In this document: in pieces, positions 35,894-46,063 of the stretch
Layout: every line of letters begins with the position of its first letter
Position numbering within the stretch: the first letter of the stretch is position 1
From: Brachionus plicatilis
Lineage: Eukaryota; Rotifera; Eurotatoria; Ploima; Brachionidae
Reading direction: 5' to 3'
NCBI GenBank assembly: GCA_010279815.1
Contig: QEOQ01000303.1
Location: 375,567 to 439,566, forward strand
Length of the DNA stretch: 64,000 bases
Position numbers and translations under genes: made by a program
The notes under the pieces: generated by a model
What the model was told of the DNA's origin: nothing
The model's input: the letters and a program-made list of their open reading frames with translations, nothing else
Database searches by the model: none

Positions 35894-36201
35894 GCTGTTT
35901 GTAAAATATGCCATGATAATGGCAAAAAACTATAATTTTTTTTTAATTTTCATTTTTTTTATAATTAAATATTTTTTTTATTCAATTTGAATTATTACAA
36001 AACTAAAAGATTTTTTTGATCATCTGACTATTTTGCATTCAAATAAAAATTTAAATAAAAAAAATAAATTTTCTTAACAATTTATCAAAAAAATTGCTAT
36101 TTTTTAATTTTTCCGCTCTTTTATATTGAAAATTTAAAATCGTGTCAAAAATGACACGGTGGTAATTTAAGGTAAAAAAATTTTGGTCATTTGAGTGTTA
36201 A

Positions 36202-38268
36202 CTAAATTTTTAACATGAGAAATTAACTATACAATAATTGTATTTTTTTTCATTACTTGATTTTGTTTAAACCTATCTCATTTTAAATTTTTTAAACTTA
36301 AATTTATTTAATTTGATTTTATTTTTTACTTCTAAAATGCTGTCTATAAGAAGTACATTTACTTCTATAAAGACTTGGATGAAATAAGCCAAACCCAATA
36401 AATAAATAAATAAATAAAAATTCCTTGATTGCTCAATAGTAAAAATAAACTTTTCAATGATAGTTATACCAAATTATTCAATAGTTAAACCTTTATGAGC
36501 TTTGTTTCATGTAGATTAGATCATATTTAATCAAATTATTGTTCTGTTCAAATATATTTTTATGCCAATTAGATATATAAATCAAACACTATAATGAAAT
36601 TTTCATATCATTTGCCATCGTATACTGAATCCGAATGTTCGATGAAAAGAACAAACAAGGAGTCGTAAATACCTACCATTATTCTAAAATTGGTACTGGA
36701 ATAGCAATTTAATAGTTATTGTTATTATTATGATTTTTTTTTTTGACTTTTTACTTCAAGTCAAATGTTACTTTTTACTACATAAATTAATTATTACTTA
36801 ATTTAATTGAGTACTTAATTCTTATCAGTTCATTTATTGTTCAATTTAAATTTAATTCAATCAACAATTTAATCAAATTTAAATTTGATAAAAATATAAA
36901 AAATGCTAAAAATTTAAACGAAAATACAACATCATACTACTTTTCTATTCTTAGTCAAGTCAATTCCATACCAAGATGTTATGAAAGTTGCCATATGGTC
37001 ATGGCAACTTTAAGACGACTGGAAAAGAAAAGAAAACTGAGACTTGGCTTATAAATCGGAACAACTCTGTTTGTTACATAAACTACCACATCAAAAAATA
37101 GATCGGCGCATCATGGCATCAACAATTGAATTAAAATTTTAAAATTAATTTTTATTATTTTTAAATAATTATATTTATAAAAATTTAACGCAATTGTTGT
37201 TACCATGATAAATAGCACCGATCAATCGAAATAGAATCTAAAAGATGATAAATTCAAAAAATATTTTATCAAATTTTTCTTGAAAAAGTTAATATAATGA
37301 TTGAATGTTCTTATATTGACAATTTTTATTTGTTTTTAACTTTCACTTAATCTGCAGTATTGATTCTTCACTCGAATTTTACTAAATTTTACGATAATTC
37401 ACGTAAAAAACTGTAAAATTAAAAAAGTGAAAAATCAATAATTTGTGAAAATTATCATAATTTCACGTAAGTCTTCGTTAATTTAAAAAAAAAAAAATTT
37501 TTTTGAAATTTTTATAATTTAATACTGGAAGATCTAAATTATACTAACCACTAAGACCCAAGTCAAAAAAATTTTTTAACATTAAATGAAAAAATTATTA
37601 TAAAATACATATAATTATTTTTTTCTCGTTATTTTAATCATATAATTTATAATTTCATGTTATTATTAAAATAACATGAAAAAAATTCGATTTTTTTTGT
37701 TGGGTTTTTATTTAATTTAACTTTTAATAGTGAAAAAAAATCTTAAAAACTTCTTGGATACTATAGTGTTAATAGTTTTTCTTAAATATAATAGTGGAAT
37801 AATGAGAATAATTTTTTCGTAAAATTTGATAGAATTTTCGAGAACTTGAAAATCTTCTGTTCATTATTAAATTTCAGAAATTTAATATAAAAAGACTTAT
37901 TTCAATTTATTTAAAATATAGTCAATAGCCGTTGAGTGACTGTCGGAAAGCTACTATACTGATCCTTGTTTAGGTCTTCGTTCGGTGGATAACCCACCTT
38001 AGCTTATTATTATTATTATTAAATCTTTTTTTAAATATCATTTAAATAAGTCATATTTTTGTTAATATAGACGTAGAGCTTGAACAGCAATTCAGGTAAT
38101 GTCCATTGACTACAATGATAATTTATTAAATAAATTATCAATCTTTGAAACTTAAAATAAATTCAACAATTTGGCAATAATCTGCAACTTAAACTTAAAT
38201 AAAGGTCCTTGAAATAATTTAAAATTGCATATAAATATTTTATAATTGAAAAAAAATAAATATTAAGT
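36202..38268. other. Intergenic, repeat-rich
   Basis: There is an AATAAATAAATAAATAAA-tailed repeat end at 36340-36420 (probably a retroelement 3' end). An 11-bp perfect hairpin sits at 36984-37011. A degenerate TTCACGTAA-rich stretch at 37385-37475 resembles the arms of the 30159 foldback. A repeat end with a TTA run (CCACCTTAGC then TTATTATTATT) lies at 37935-38022. No gene. Confidence 0.45.
36984..37011. repeat. Perfect short hairpin
   Basis: AAAGTTGCCAT pairs exactly with ATGGCAACTTT across a 6-base loop (ATGGTC). It stands out in AT-rich DNA. A Helitron 3' hairpin or a small RNA stem are possible explanations; neither is shown. Confidence 0.6.
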
Positions 38269-38499
38269 AAATATTCGTTTTTTAACGTCGCACTAAAAGC
38301 CCAAGAATTTGGTTTTGGTGCCTCAAAAAAATTGAATTTTTCAAGGCTTAAAATAGCAAAGATGAAAATCTATGCAACTGGAAGCCAACTTAAGGACAAA
38401 TTTATCAATTTTGATATTTTAATAAGTCGAAAAAACTATTTTTTAAGGCACCAAAACCAAATTCTTGAGCTTTTAGTGCGACGTTAAAAAACAAATATT
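38269..38499. mobile_element. TIR MITE (about 231 bp)
   Basis: The left end reads AAATATTCGTTTTTTAACGT, then CGCACTAAAAGCCCAAGAAT and TTGGTTTTGGTGCC. The right end is the complement with two or three mismatches over about 55 bp. The centre is unique and has no ORF. Confidence 0.82.
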
Positions 38500-38579
38500 T
38501 ACGGTATATTTATTTTGTCTTCTAAATCAATTGGTATATTTTCATTTTGCTTCAATTTATTCTGTTTATTAATGAATTT

Positions 38580-38898
38580 GAAGATTTTTTCACCCTCAGC
38601 GGGTTTCGAACCCTCGATCCTCTGCTTGCATGACTAACACACAAACCATTCGGCTATACGGGCTCACATGAAAAAATCTTCAAAATATCTCTGCAGTACG
38701 GGACGAATGTTTAAACCCCTTTCATCATAAAAATAGGGGTACCGGTTTCGACTGGGTAATAATAGCGGTGTAGATGACCAACTCGATGCAGTTACCTCTG
38801 TGTCAGGTCGGAGCTGTTGCTCAAAAAGGTACATGAAAAGGAGATGAGCGCCTCCCCATTATCCACTAGGATAGAAAGGGACATATTATTATTTATTA
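38580..38898 (+). mobile_element. SINE with an inverted tRNA-like segment
   Basis: It is flanked by a 14-bp direct repeat, TTATTAATGAATTT (38566-38579 and 38899-38912), with a TTA-type tail before the right copy, so the element reads on the plus strand. Its head holds a tRNA-like sequence on the minus strand (about 38668-38596): A box TAGCCGAATGG and B box GGTTCGAAACC, both matching RNA polymerase III consensus. The tRNA-like part is bracketed by an inverted GAAGATTTTTTCA. The body (38690-38880) is less AT-rich, with CGGTTTCGACTGGGTAAT and GAGATGAGCGCCTCCCCATT. Confidence 0.6.
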
Positions 38899-38912
38899 TT
38901 ATTAATGAATTT

Positions 38913-40736
38913 AAAATAAAAGTTTAAAAATTTTTTTTTCAATGTATTGATAATTACAGCCATGTCATGTTTATAAGCACATTTTGAGACATTTTAATTT
39001 TTTAAGACTTGAAGTTTTTTTTTAAATTAAAAAAAAAAATTTATTAAAAGAACTTATTAAAATTTTTTTTATATTGAAAAAGTCTTTTATAATTAAAAAG
39101 TATTTTTATCTTAATAAAATCGTTTATACACCCAAATTTATTTTGTATTCCAATTTTTTGATTTTCTATCTGTCTTTGGAAAGATTTAAATATCTAATAA
39201 CTTTTTTTTTAAGATTCAATCTCAAAGTGAGCTTCTGTAAGTTGACATAATCTATATCAAGATTAAGAAAGATGCAAACGATTTAAAAATTATATTGATT
39301 ATATATATAAAGTGAAAAAACTTGATCCGAAATAAAGTTAAAAATGAAATTCATTAAAAAAATATTTATTTTAAATCAAATTAAAAAATTAATAGAAAAT
39401 TATTCATCTTAATTTTTTTCTCAAATGCAGTTTTTTTAACTCAATGATCTTTCAAATGTATCTAATAAAAATTCATTAATTAATTACACAAGATAAGCAA
39501 AAAACTAATAAGCACCGAGTTTAAATTAATACATCGCCTTGAAAAATTGTCAGTTTATAAAAATTTCAATATAACAAAATAATTGTGATACCAGTGTTTG
39601 TTATTCGTTTTAAAACATTCTCCTAATATTATTTAAACCCGTCAGAACGCTATCGAAATACTGAATATAATTAAAACCAAAATTTTATCGAATAAACAGT
39701 TTTCCCCACTTTGGCATACAAAATGACTAAAAATTTTGCTCCAAGATACATTTCTAAAAACAAAAACATATCTTTTTACTTTTAATGATCGATTTTTGGT
39801 AAAACATTATTTGGAGAAAGTTTAACAGATTTATTCTAATCAACTAACATTCCATATGATTATTTTGATTTTTGGAGGCGTCTTATTTCGAGTTTATAAT
39901 GCTTTTTAAGTCACTGGTATTCAGAATAAAATTGTTTCAGTTTATTTTTAATCAAATTATTAAATTAATAAAACCAAAGCGAATTTGATAAGATGCAAGA
40001 TATGGTAAGATTAAAAGTGTTTCCTTAGCGATAGGCTAAAATTACTTCAACAAATAACAACTTTATTAAGTAACTAATTTAGACTTAATAACGCTTGAAT
40101 CTGCAAGAAAATTATATTTTCAAATATGTTCCAGTTAAATCTAATTCTACCGGGTAAGTTATGTTTAAAAATTTTTCAAATTTAAATTATTTTGTAACCC
40201 AATATGAATCAGATTTAATCTCATCATGAAATATTGATTTAGAGCCAGTTTTTTAATTAAGTTCGAATCGCTTGTATTTATGCCTGATTTCTAATTATAA
40301 AGTCCTCCGAAAAAATAAACAAAGCACGGAATATTACCGACAATATTTCTCACAATAAATTAATCTCCAACAATTCTTTATGAATAAAATTTCCAAAAAA
40401 AAAGTATTATATTCCTGGAAAAAATTAAGAAAATTTTATTAATAACAAAATAAAAGGTTATGTTAGGATAATTTATCATTACAATTAGTTCCAAATATCA
40501 TTCAAGCTCTCGGAATTTTCTGAGACCTAGCCGAGAAATATGAGTGATTATACTACTTAATCTTTTTTCTTATCAATGGCTAATTTTCAATCACCTGAAG
40601 CCAAAAAGCTTGAGGCGCATTAGAACAGATTTTTCCAAGAAAATAAATGCCTCTTTAGCAAATAAGATAACATTTTTATCTAATTATTTCTAAAAATGGT
40701 TAAGAAATATTTTTTATAGATCCAAATTAGAAAATT
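38913..40736. other. Intergenic region upstream of the 379-aa ORF
   Basis: No gene or clear repeat. The last ~200 bp is somewhat less AT-rich (CAAGCTCTCGGAATTTTCTG) and may include the promoter or a 5' untranslated exon; a possible acceptor TTTTTATAG lies 18 bp before the ATG at 40737. Confidence 0.4.
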
Positions 40737-41876
40737 ATGGCAACAATTAAAAGCGATAGCATCGAAAATGATTTTATGTATCAGAGTTTATCTGAATTGC
40801 GCAAAAAATGTCCAAAATATCAACGAAAAATAATCAAACCAGCTAGAAAATTAGACGCCAGCCGAAAAATTACCAAACAATTAAGTTGTGTATTAAATAA
40901 TTTATTTTATATAAGTGGTAATAGTACCGAAGAAAAAATTAGTAGCCATAGACTTGAGGATACAAGAAAAAAAATATTTGATAAATCAGTTACCAGAGTT
41001 GATGATGATGATAAAACTTTGACTCAATCAAATGTAGTTAGCATCGATATTGAGCCAGCATCAACTTTTTTGCCATTAATGTGCAAACTAATAATCATCT
41101 GTGATGGAGCTGTTGTTGAACGGGGCCAATGTCTTATGGTAAGGGATGTAAACACACAGGTGTCCGAAGACGAATTCAAAGTCAATACAAACACAAAGGT
41201 TAAAATACGATGTTTTTCTGCCAGAGAAAGACAGGACCAATTCAATCAAACTAATTCAAAATTTGGTGAGAAATCATTGAATGTCAATTTTTCAAATGAT
41301 TCAAATCGTCGATTTTCTCCACTGGATAGCCTCCAAAATTTAAGCCAAAATTATTTTGAGTCATTTGAAGATTTAAATGATTATTGGTCCATACCATATT
41401 ATCAGTATCAAAAAAAATTGTTCCACAAACAAGATTTTTCTATAAACACAACTGAAAGCGATATACTTAAATCATATTCTCAAGAAGTGGTGCCTGAATA
41501 TTCTCGTCAACGAATTCCGTCTTTCCGTAATGAAATGTTCATGATAGTGAATAATAAACAATCTCCGATCATAGTACAGTCGAATTTTGCTAACAATTCA
41601 TTTATTTCGGAGAGTTATCATGTAAAAAGATCTTATATTGAAGAAAGATTCAGCAAATTTGAAGCAGAAGTGGTGATTTCGGACCGAAAACAAAAAGAGA
41701 CACCCATACCAATTAAAAATTGTACCAGTACTAAAAATGATTTAAGAAATGAAGTTTTAGTCAGTCATCAAAAATCTTTGCCAAAAAATGACTCTCGACT
41801 TAAAACACGATCTGAAAGATCTAGTGTGACTAATCTGATAATGATGCATGTAAAAAATGGAAGAATTATAGAATAA
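40737..41876 (+). CDS. Unrecognised 379-residue protein
   Basis: This is a single open frame from ATG to TAA, much longer than chance in this AT-rich DNA and with codon use like the neighbouring genes. The N-terminus is basic (LRKKCPKYQRKIIKPARKL), followed by a hydrophobic strand pair near residues 110-135 (LPLMCKLIIICDGAVVERGQ) that could be a small folded core. The middle is Asn/Ser/Phe/Tyr-rich, and the C-terminal third is charged and probably disordered. No signal peptide, membrane segment or known motif is visible. It could be the last exon of a gene whose 5' exons I cannot place, since a plausible splice acceptor precedes the ATG. Confidence 0.6.
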   Translation: MATIKSDSIENDFMYQSLSELRKKCPKYQRKIIKPARKLDASRKITKQLSCVLNNLFYISGNSTEEKISSHRLEDTRKKIFDKSVTRVDDDDKTLTQSNVVSIDIEPASTFLPLMCKLIIICDGAVVERGQCLMVRDVNTQVSEDEFKVNTNTKVKIRCFSARERQDQFNQTNSKFGEKSLNVNFSNDSNRRFSPLDSLQNLSQNYFESFEDLNDYWSIPYYQYQKKLFHKQDFSINTTESDILKSYSQEVVPEYSRQRIPSFRNEMFMIVNNKQSPIIVQSNFANNSFISESYHVKRSYIEERFSKFEAEVVISDRKQKETPIPIKNCTSTKNDLRNEVLVSHQKSLPKNDSRLKTRSERSSVTNLIMMHVKNGRIIE

Positions 41877-42190
41877 TCTCTTTTTTGTTATGAAAAAATT
41901 TGAATTTTCTTTTAGGCTTATAGAAATTAATAAATAGTCATAAAAAATTTTCATTTTAACATAAAAATTATTTTCAGTTAATTTAAAATCTTATACTTTT
42001 TTTAGAATCATTTGAAGTTTATGATTTAGAAACTGTTTTATAAGGTGCCAGAATTTCATGTCCTTTTGACTTTAAACCATGATATATTTTATTCATTTTT
42101 TATCTGATTCAATAAAAATTTTATCAGTTTTTTTCATTTAATTAATCGTAGGTTTACAAGCGTCTATTATTGGAATTAGCTGCGATTGCA
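41877..42190. other. 3' flank of the 379-residue ORF
   Basis: AT-rich and non-coding. No polyadenylation signal stands out above background. Confidence 0.3.
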
Positions 42191-42345
42191 CCATACTGGA
42201 TAATTTATTTATTTGTTTATCTGTACCGAGATAATGCTCCTTCAAAATAAAAATATACACACAAAAAAATTAAAAATAAAGTTAAATAAGATAAAATTAA
42301 ATTAAAAAATAAATGAAAAAAATAAAAGGATAAATAACTTTTAGT
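42191..42345 (-). mobile_element. LINE 3' tail, 5'-truncated copy (minus strand)
   Basis: In complement it reads TTTTGAAGGAGCATTATCTC, then GGTACAGATAAACAAATAAA, matching the LINE tail at 11170-11215. The adjoining AAAATTAAAAATAAAGTTAA stretch matches the copy at 10130-10190. No coding sequence. Confidence 0.6.
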
Positions 42346-42519
42346 AAAAAAAGAAAATTAAAAACGATATATTGAAACTAGAGGTTAGACACGCTTAAAT
42401 TTTGCTACGTTAATATAGTCTTTTAAATATAAAATATCACAAGTTAAATACATCTATTTTTTATTATACAAATAGATTTTTTATTGAAACAAATTAATTT
42501 AAAAATAAAAAGCTTAATT

Positions 42520-43245
42520 TTTTGAGTATGACTCCGTCCACTCATTTTATGTGGACGTAATCATGTCTTAAAACACATATTTATTTGGACGTAGATAGTC
42601 AATTTACCTCCACATATTATACGTGAAGTAAAAAATAACTACATCAACATAAATAAATAAAATAACAAGCTCTTAAAAATAATAAATAAGTTAAAAATAT
42701 TAATTTTTATAACAGCTCAATTAATAAATCGACTTAAAAATGGCTCTCTGTGCATTCAAATTCTTAATAAAGATTTTATTTTTTTACTTATAATTAATTA
42801 GGTCTATATTTAATTTTGTACTATAGTTATAGTTAAAGAGAAATCTGTTGACGAAAAGTGATGAGCCCCTAACATTTTGTACATGCTCATATTCGTAGTA
42901 AAAAAATAATACTTCTTAGTTTTATAATTTTCTTTTAATTATCCATAAAAATACTATACTTCCTGATTTTTCTAGTATTGTTTAAGTTTTTTATTTTGTA
43001 TTATTTTATTTTAAAAATTATATTAATTAATTTAAATAAAAATTTCTAAACAATAATTTTACCTGTCAATGTTTCATAAAAAAATTTAGTATCCAAATAT
43101 ATATTTTTTTAAATAAATTTTATGTTTCTCTAGTCACTTATTAAGGCTTATTAAAGATATTTATGTGGACCTAGCTATGGCTAATTACACATATATATGT
43201 GTTGTAAGAATTGGCTACGTTCACATATTTTATCTGGACGGAGTT
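42520..43245. mobile_element. TIR element with a MULE SWIM-domain scrap
   Basis: The ends are GACTCCGTCCACTCATTTTA on the left and the complement of AACTCCGTCCAGATAAAATA on the right, with ATGTGGACGTA-type subterminal repeats that recur inside. At about 42876-42900 the plus strand reads TTTTGTACATGCTCATATT, which encodes FCTCSY, the first half of a SWIM zinc finger. The same 19 bases occur in complement at 43501-43519 in the transposase relic next door. Confidence 0.65.
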
Positions 43246-43382
43246 TAATTTTAACGGAGTTCACTCTAATTTTTTTCTAAATTGAACTTTATCGTTAGTT
43301 AAATAAAAATAATACTCATTCAAATATATTTTTTTATATTTATAATTTTACATAAATTATTATTCAATGTCCCATTGTTAGT

Positions 43383-43616
43383 TTAGGTATTCTCTCTCTT
43401 TTTTACTTGAACAAACTGTCGATCATTGTCGTCAAATTCAAGATTCAAAAGCTTGCAAAGTGATTTGAAATGTTTGTTAATACCATATTCCAAAAAATAT
43501 GAGCATGTACAAAATTTTGGATTTACACTGATAAAATACTTAATTTGACCATTATGCATGCGATTATTTCTCGTTTGGCTATCAAGCATTATCAAAAAAT
43601 ATTTTTGTTTTTTCAA
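43383..43616 (-). pseudogene. Mutator-like (MULE) transposase SWIM-domain relic
   Basis: 77 codons with FCTCSYFLEYGINKHFKSLC near the centre. The SWIM zinc finger of MULE transposases is CxC...CxH; here the third Cys is Asn (INKH in place of ICKH), so it could not bind zinc normally. The upstream sequence on this strand has no transposase core. Confidence 0.55.
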
Positions 43617-45322
43617 AATATGAATTTATTTGAACTCAAAATAAATTCATTTATAAAAAAATTAATTTGTATATAAAGAAAAAAAAAATTGTTTGAAAAA
43701 TTGAATTTTTAAAAAAAGATTTTTTTTATTTAAAACTAATATATTTCTATTTAAAGAAGAAAAATTATTCCTATTTAATTTAAAAAGGAAGCCATTTCAT
43801 AATAGAGCCAACTTATGTAAAGTTAAGCTTATTTATGACTACAAAACGTTTAATTTTTTTGACCAACTTAGCAGATCACGTCGCTGCTGGGCCTATATTT
43901 TTGCTGGGCTAATTTTTTTTATCAGGGAATTTATTCATTTGTATTCTAATTATTTTTTCTTAATGTTAATTTTCCACGACAAGATCATTTAATAATTTAA
44001 AAAAAATTAATTTATTTAAAAGAGATTACAACAGTTAGGAGAATTTAAATCGATAAAAATGAGTTGCCTAAAAGTAGTTGTACTTGTAAATTCTGGCTAG
44101 AAAAATTCTTTTGAAAATATATCATAACGGTGTCTGCCAAGTTACTCTACGAGCGAAATGTTAACCAATAGTTCAAAAACGTAAAAGTGGTCAAACATCA
44201 AAACTAAGCCTGCATTACAACGTCAGCCAAGTGAAAATAGTGAGGATTTTGCACTGAATCAAGATGCAAGTATACTAAATTCAAAACTAGCATCTCTTGA
44301 ACCTTTTTCTTGGAATGAAAATGCAATGAACACGATTCAACCTAAAAAAATAGTTAATTTTTTTCGTCATTTTATGCTTTACATTTTTGTTTTTTTTGTT
44401 TTTTGGTGACAGAATAATTATTCTGTTAAAAAAATTAGCTGACAAAAAAAATATTTTGCTGACTAAAAGAAATACTTCTCTTGATATTGATGCTACATAA
44501 AAACTCACATGTACTACTTTTCCTTTATAAGTTAGAAAATAAGTAAACAAACTCACTTAGATTAATATTCCTATACAAGTTAGTAAAACTCAAATTTTAA
44601 GAAAAAATAAAAAACAAATCTAATTAATTTTTTTCTACTTTTTTAATTATTTTTTTTTTTTTTTAATTATGTATTACTCCAAATAATTTAGCTATTTTTT
44701 ATATGTTTTTTACATTTTATAATTATGCGCTACCAAAATTAATTTAGGTTTATTTTGAATTATTTTATGTATTCTCTTAGGTATTTTTAGGTATTAACTT
44801 AGGTACGAAAAAAATATTTTAGCTCCTTCACAAGTTAAAGTCCAAAACATTATAAGGTAATTGAAAGAAATTTTTCTAAAAGTCTTTTTTAAAATTATTC
44901 ATTTTTTTCAGCTTTGAAAAAAGGGAGGCAAATTCAAAAAAATGTGATTAGATAACATTAGTTATTATTACCGTAGACACGTGACCATTACTCTTGGAAC
45001 AATGTCAAAATTTGGGTTTATTCCATACGGAACTAATACCATCGAAACCATGTTATAAAATTTTTTTATATTTTTTTAGAATAAACCTTGACATCTGACT
45101 TTAAACTAAGAGTAAGCGCAAAATTTTGATTTTATTCTTAGAATAATTTCGAATTTAAAAAAAAATAAAAATTAAACTTTATTCTAATTTTTGTATTTAT
45201 TCTAAGAGTAAAAGTTAAATTCGATTAAAAATTAAAAATTAAAACTAAATTTAAAATTAAAAAATTCGATTTAATAACCAAAAAAACTGTATAAAAACAT
45301 TTATTTTTTATTTTGCCTAATA
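43617..45322. other. Intergenic, repeat debris
   Basis: At 44030-44110 there is a segment (ATCGATAAAAATGAG and AAAGTAGTTGTACTTGT) that recurs inverted at 61806-61855. At about 43885-43915, TGCTGGGCCT/TGCTGGGCTA repeats. No gene; the 89-codon minus ORF at 44287-44556 has no family features. Confidence 0.4.
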
Positions 45323-45650
45323 ATTTTACCATTTTCGTCAAGAGGTAGCCTTTTTTACCACTTTTCTTTGGTGTTAATTGATTTGATTAAGTTTCGATAT
45401 TGGAAGTGATTGAATTTTTGGATTTGGCTTGGTTGGTCTGAAGGTTCAATTCCTTAAGATGTTTTTGGATCTATATCTATTTTTGAATAATATTGCGGAA
45501 TAAATGGTTGAACGGATTAAAACTATTTGGGGGGGACATAATGAACATTAGTTGATTGGAATGAAGATATTGGTGGTGTCTCATGTTCAAATCAATTAAC
45601 ACCAAAGAAAAGTGGTAAAAAAGGCTACCTCTTGACGAAAATGGTAAAAT
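45323..45650. mobile_element. Element with perfect 64-bp inverted repeats
   Basis: 45323-45386 and 45587-45650 are exact reverse complements over 64 bases (tip ATTTTACCATTTTCGTCAAG). The 200-bp spacer is unique, with no ORF. I see no clear target duplication. It is a young MITE or a hairpin-forming locus. Confidence 0.85.
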
Positions 45651-45796
45651 GAATGTCCAGAAAAGATTACTTCAAAAATAAAATAAGATGTAGTTAATTT
45701 ATATTCTTAATGATTAAAAATTAATTTTAATTTTTATAGTTAATTTTTATTCCAAAATTTTATTTACAAAACAAAAATACAAATTCATTTTAAGTT

Positions 45797-46063
45797 TTAA
45801 ATCCAACTACTGACACATAGTTTCAAGCCTGGTTTGAGCTGTCTACAGTTGGTAATATCATTTTTCCATTTCACCAATTGGACAGGCATTCTATAAGTCA
45901 AAGCAACTGACCAGCACGTATCCGATTCTTGAACGGTGTGAACTTTGTCGCAGGCAAAATAATTGGTAATTCCTGGTATGAAAAGTCTTGAATGGACAGG
46001 TTGGTGGCTTAAAAGCATACCCAACGCAAAAATTAATATTTCCATTTTTAGATGGCTTAACAT
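45797..46063 (-). CDS. Small secreted LysM-like protein
   Basis: It encodes 88 residues: an N-terminal hydrophobic signal (MEILIFALGMLLSHQPVHS, from the second Met at residue 7) and then one compact module. The module begins CDKVHTVQESDTCWSVALTY and ends NCRQLKPGLKLCV, matching the LysM pattern (hydrophobic-x-HTVQ...D-T-C-x-x-hydrophobic, then W-N-x-x-I...L-x-P-G-x-x-L-C), with four Cys placed as in eukaryotic secreted LysM proteins. Such domains bind chitin or peptidoglycan sugars, so an extracellular glycan-binding role is likely. It is a single exon. Either the first or the second Met could be the start; both keep the signal. No homologous neighbour is present. Confidence 0.7.
   Translation of the reverse strand: MLSHLKMEILIFALGMLLSHQPVHSRLFIPGITNYFACDKVHTVQESDTCWSVALTYRMPVQLVKWKNDITNCRQLKPGLKLCVSSWI

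Larger units (their letters stand above)
35300..36197 (+). mobile_element. piggyBac-like deletion derivative with intact TTAA sites
   Basis: The ends are exact 12-bp inverted repeats, CACTCAAATGAC at 35300 and GTCATTTGAGTG ending at 36197. Both are abutted by TTAA (35296-35299 and 36198-36201), the piggyBac target. Subterminal inverted blocks ACCGTGTCATTTTTGAC occur on both sides, with a further CCGTGCCATTTTTGAC near 35494. The interior retains the two ends of a transposase gene: an acidic N-terminus (35628-35777) and a Cys-rich C-terminus (about 35801-35893). Confidence 0.93.

Noticed and set aside
38596..38668. A functional tRNA gene on the minus strand
   Set aside because: The A and B boxes fit, but the acceptor-stem halves do not pair well and the sequence sits inside target duplications, so a SINE-type repeat is preferred.
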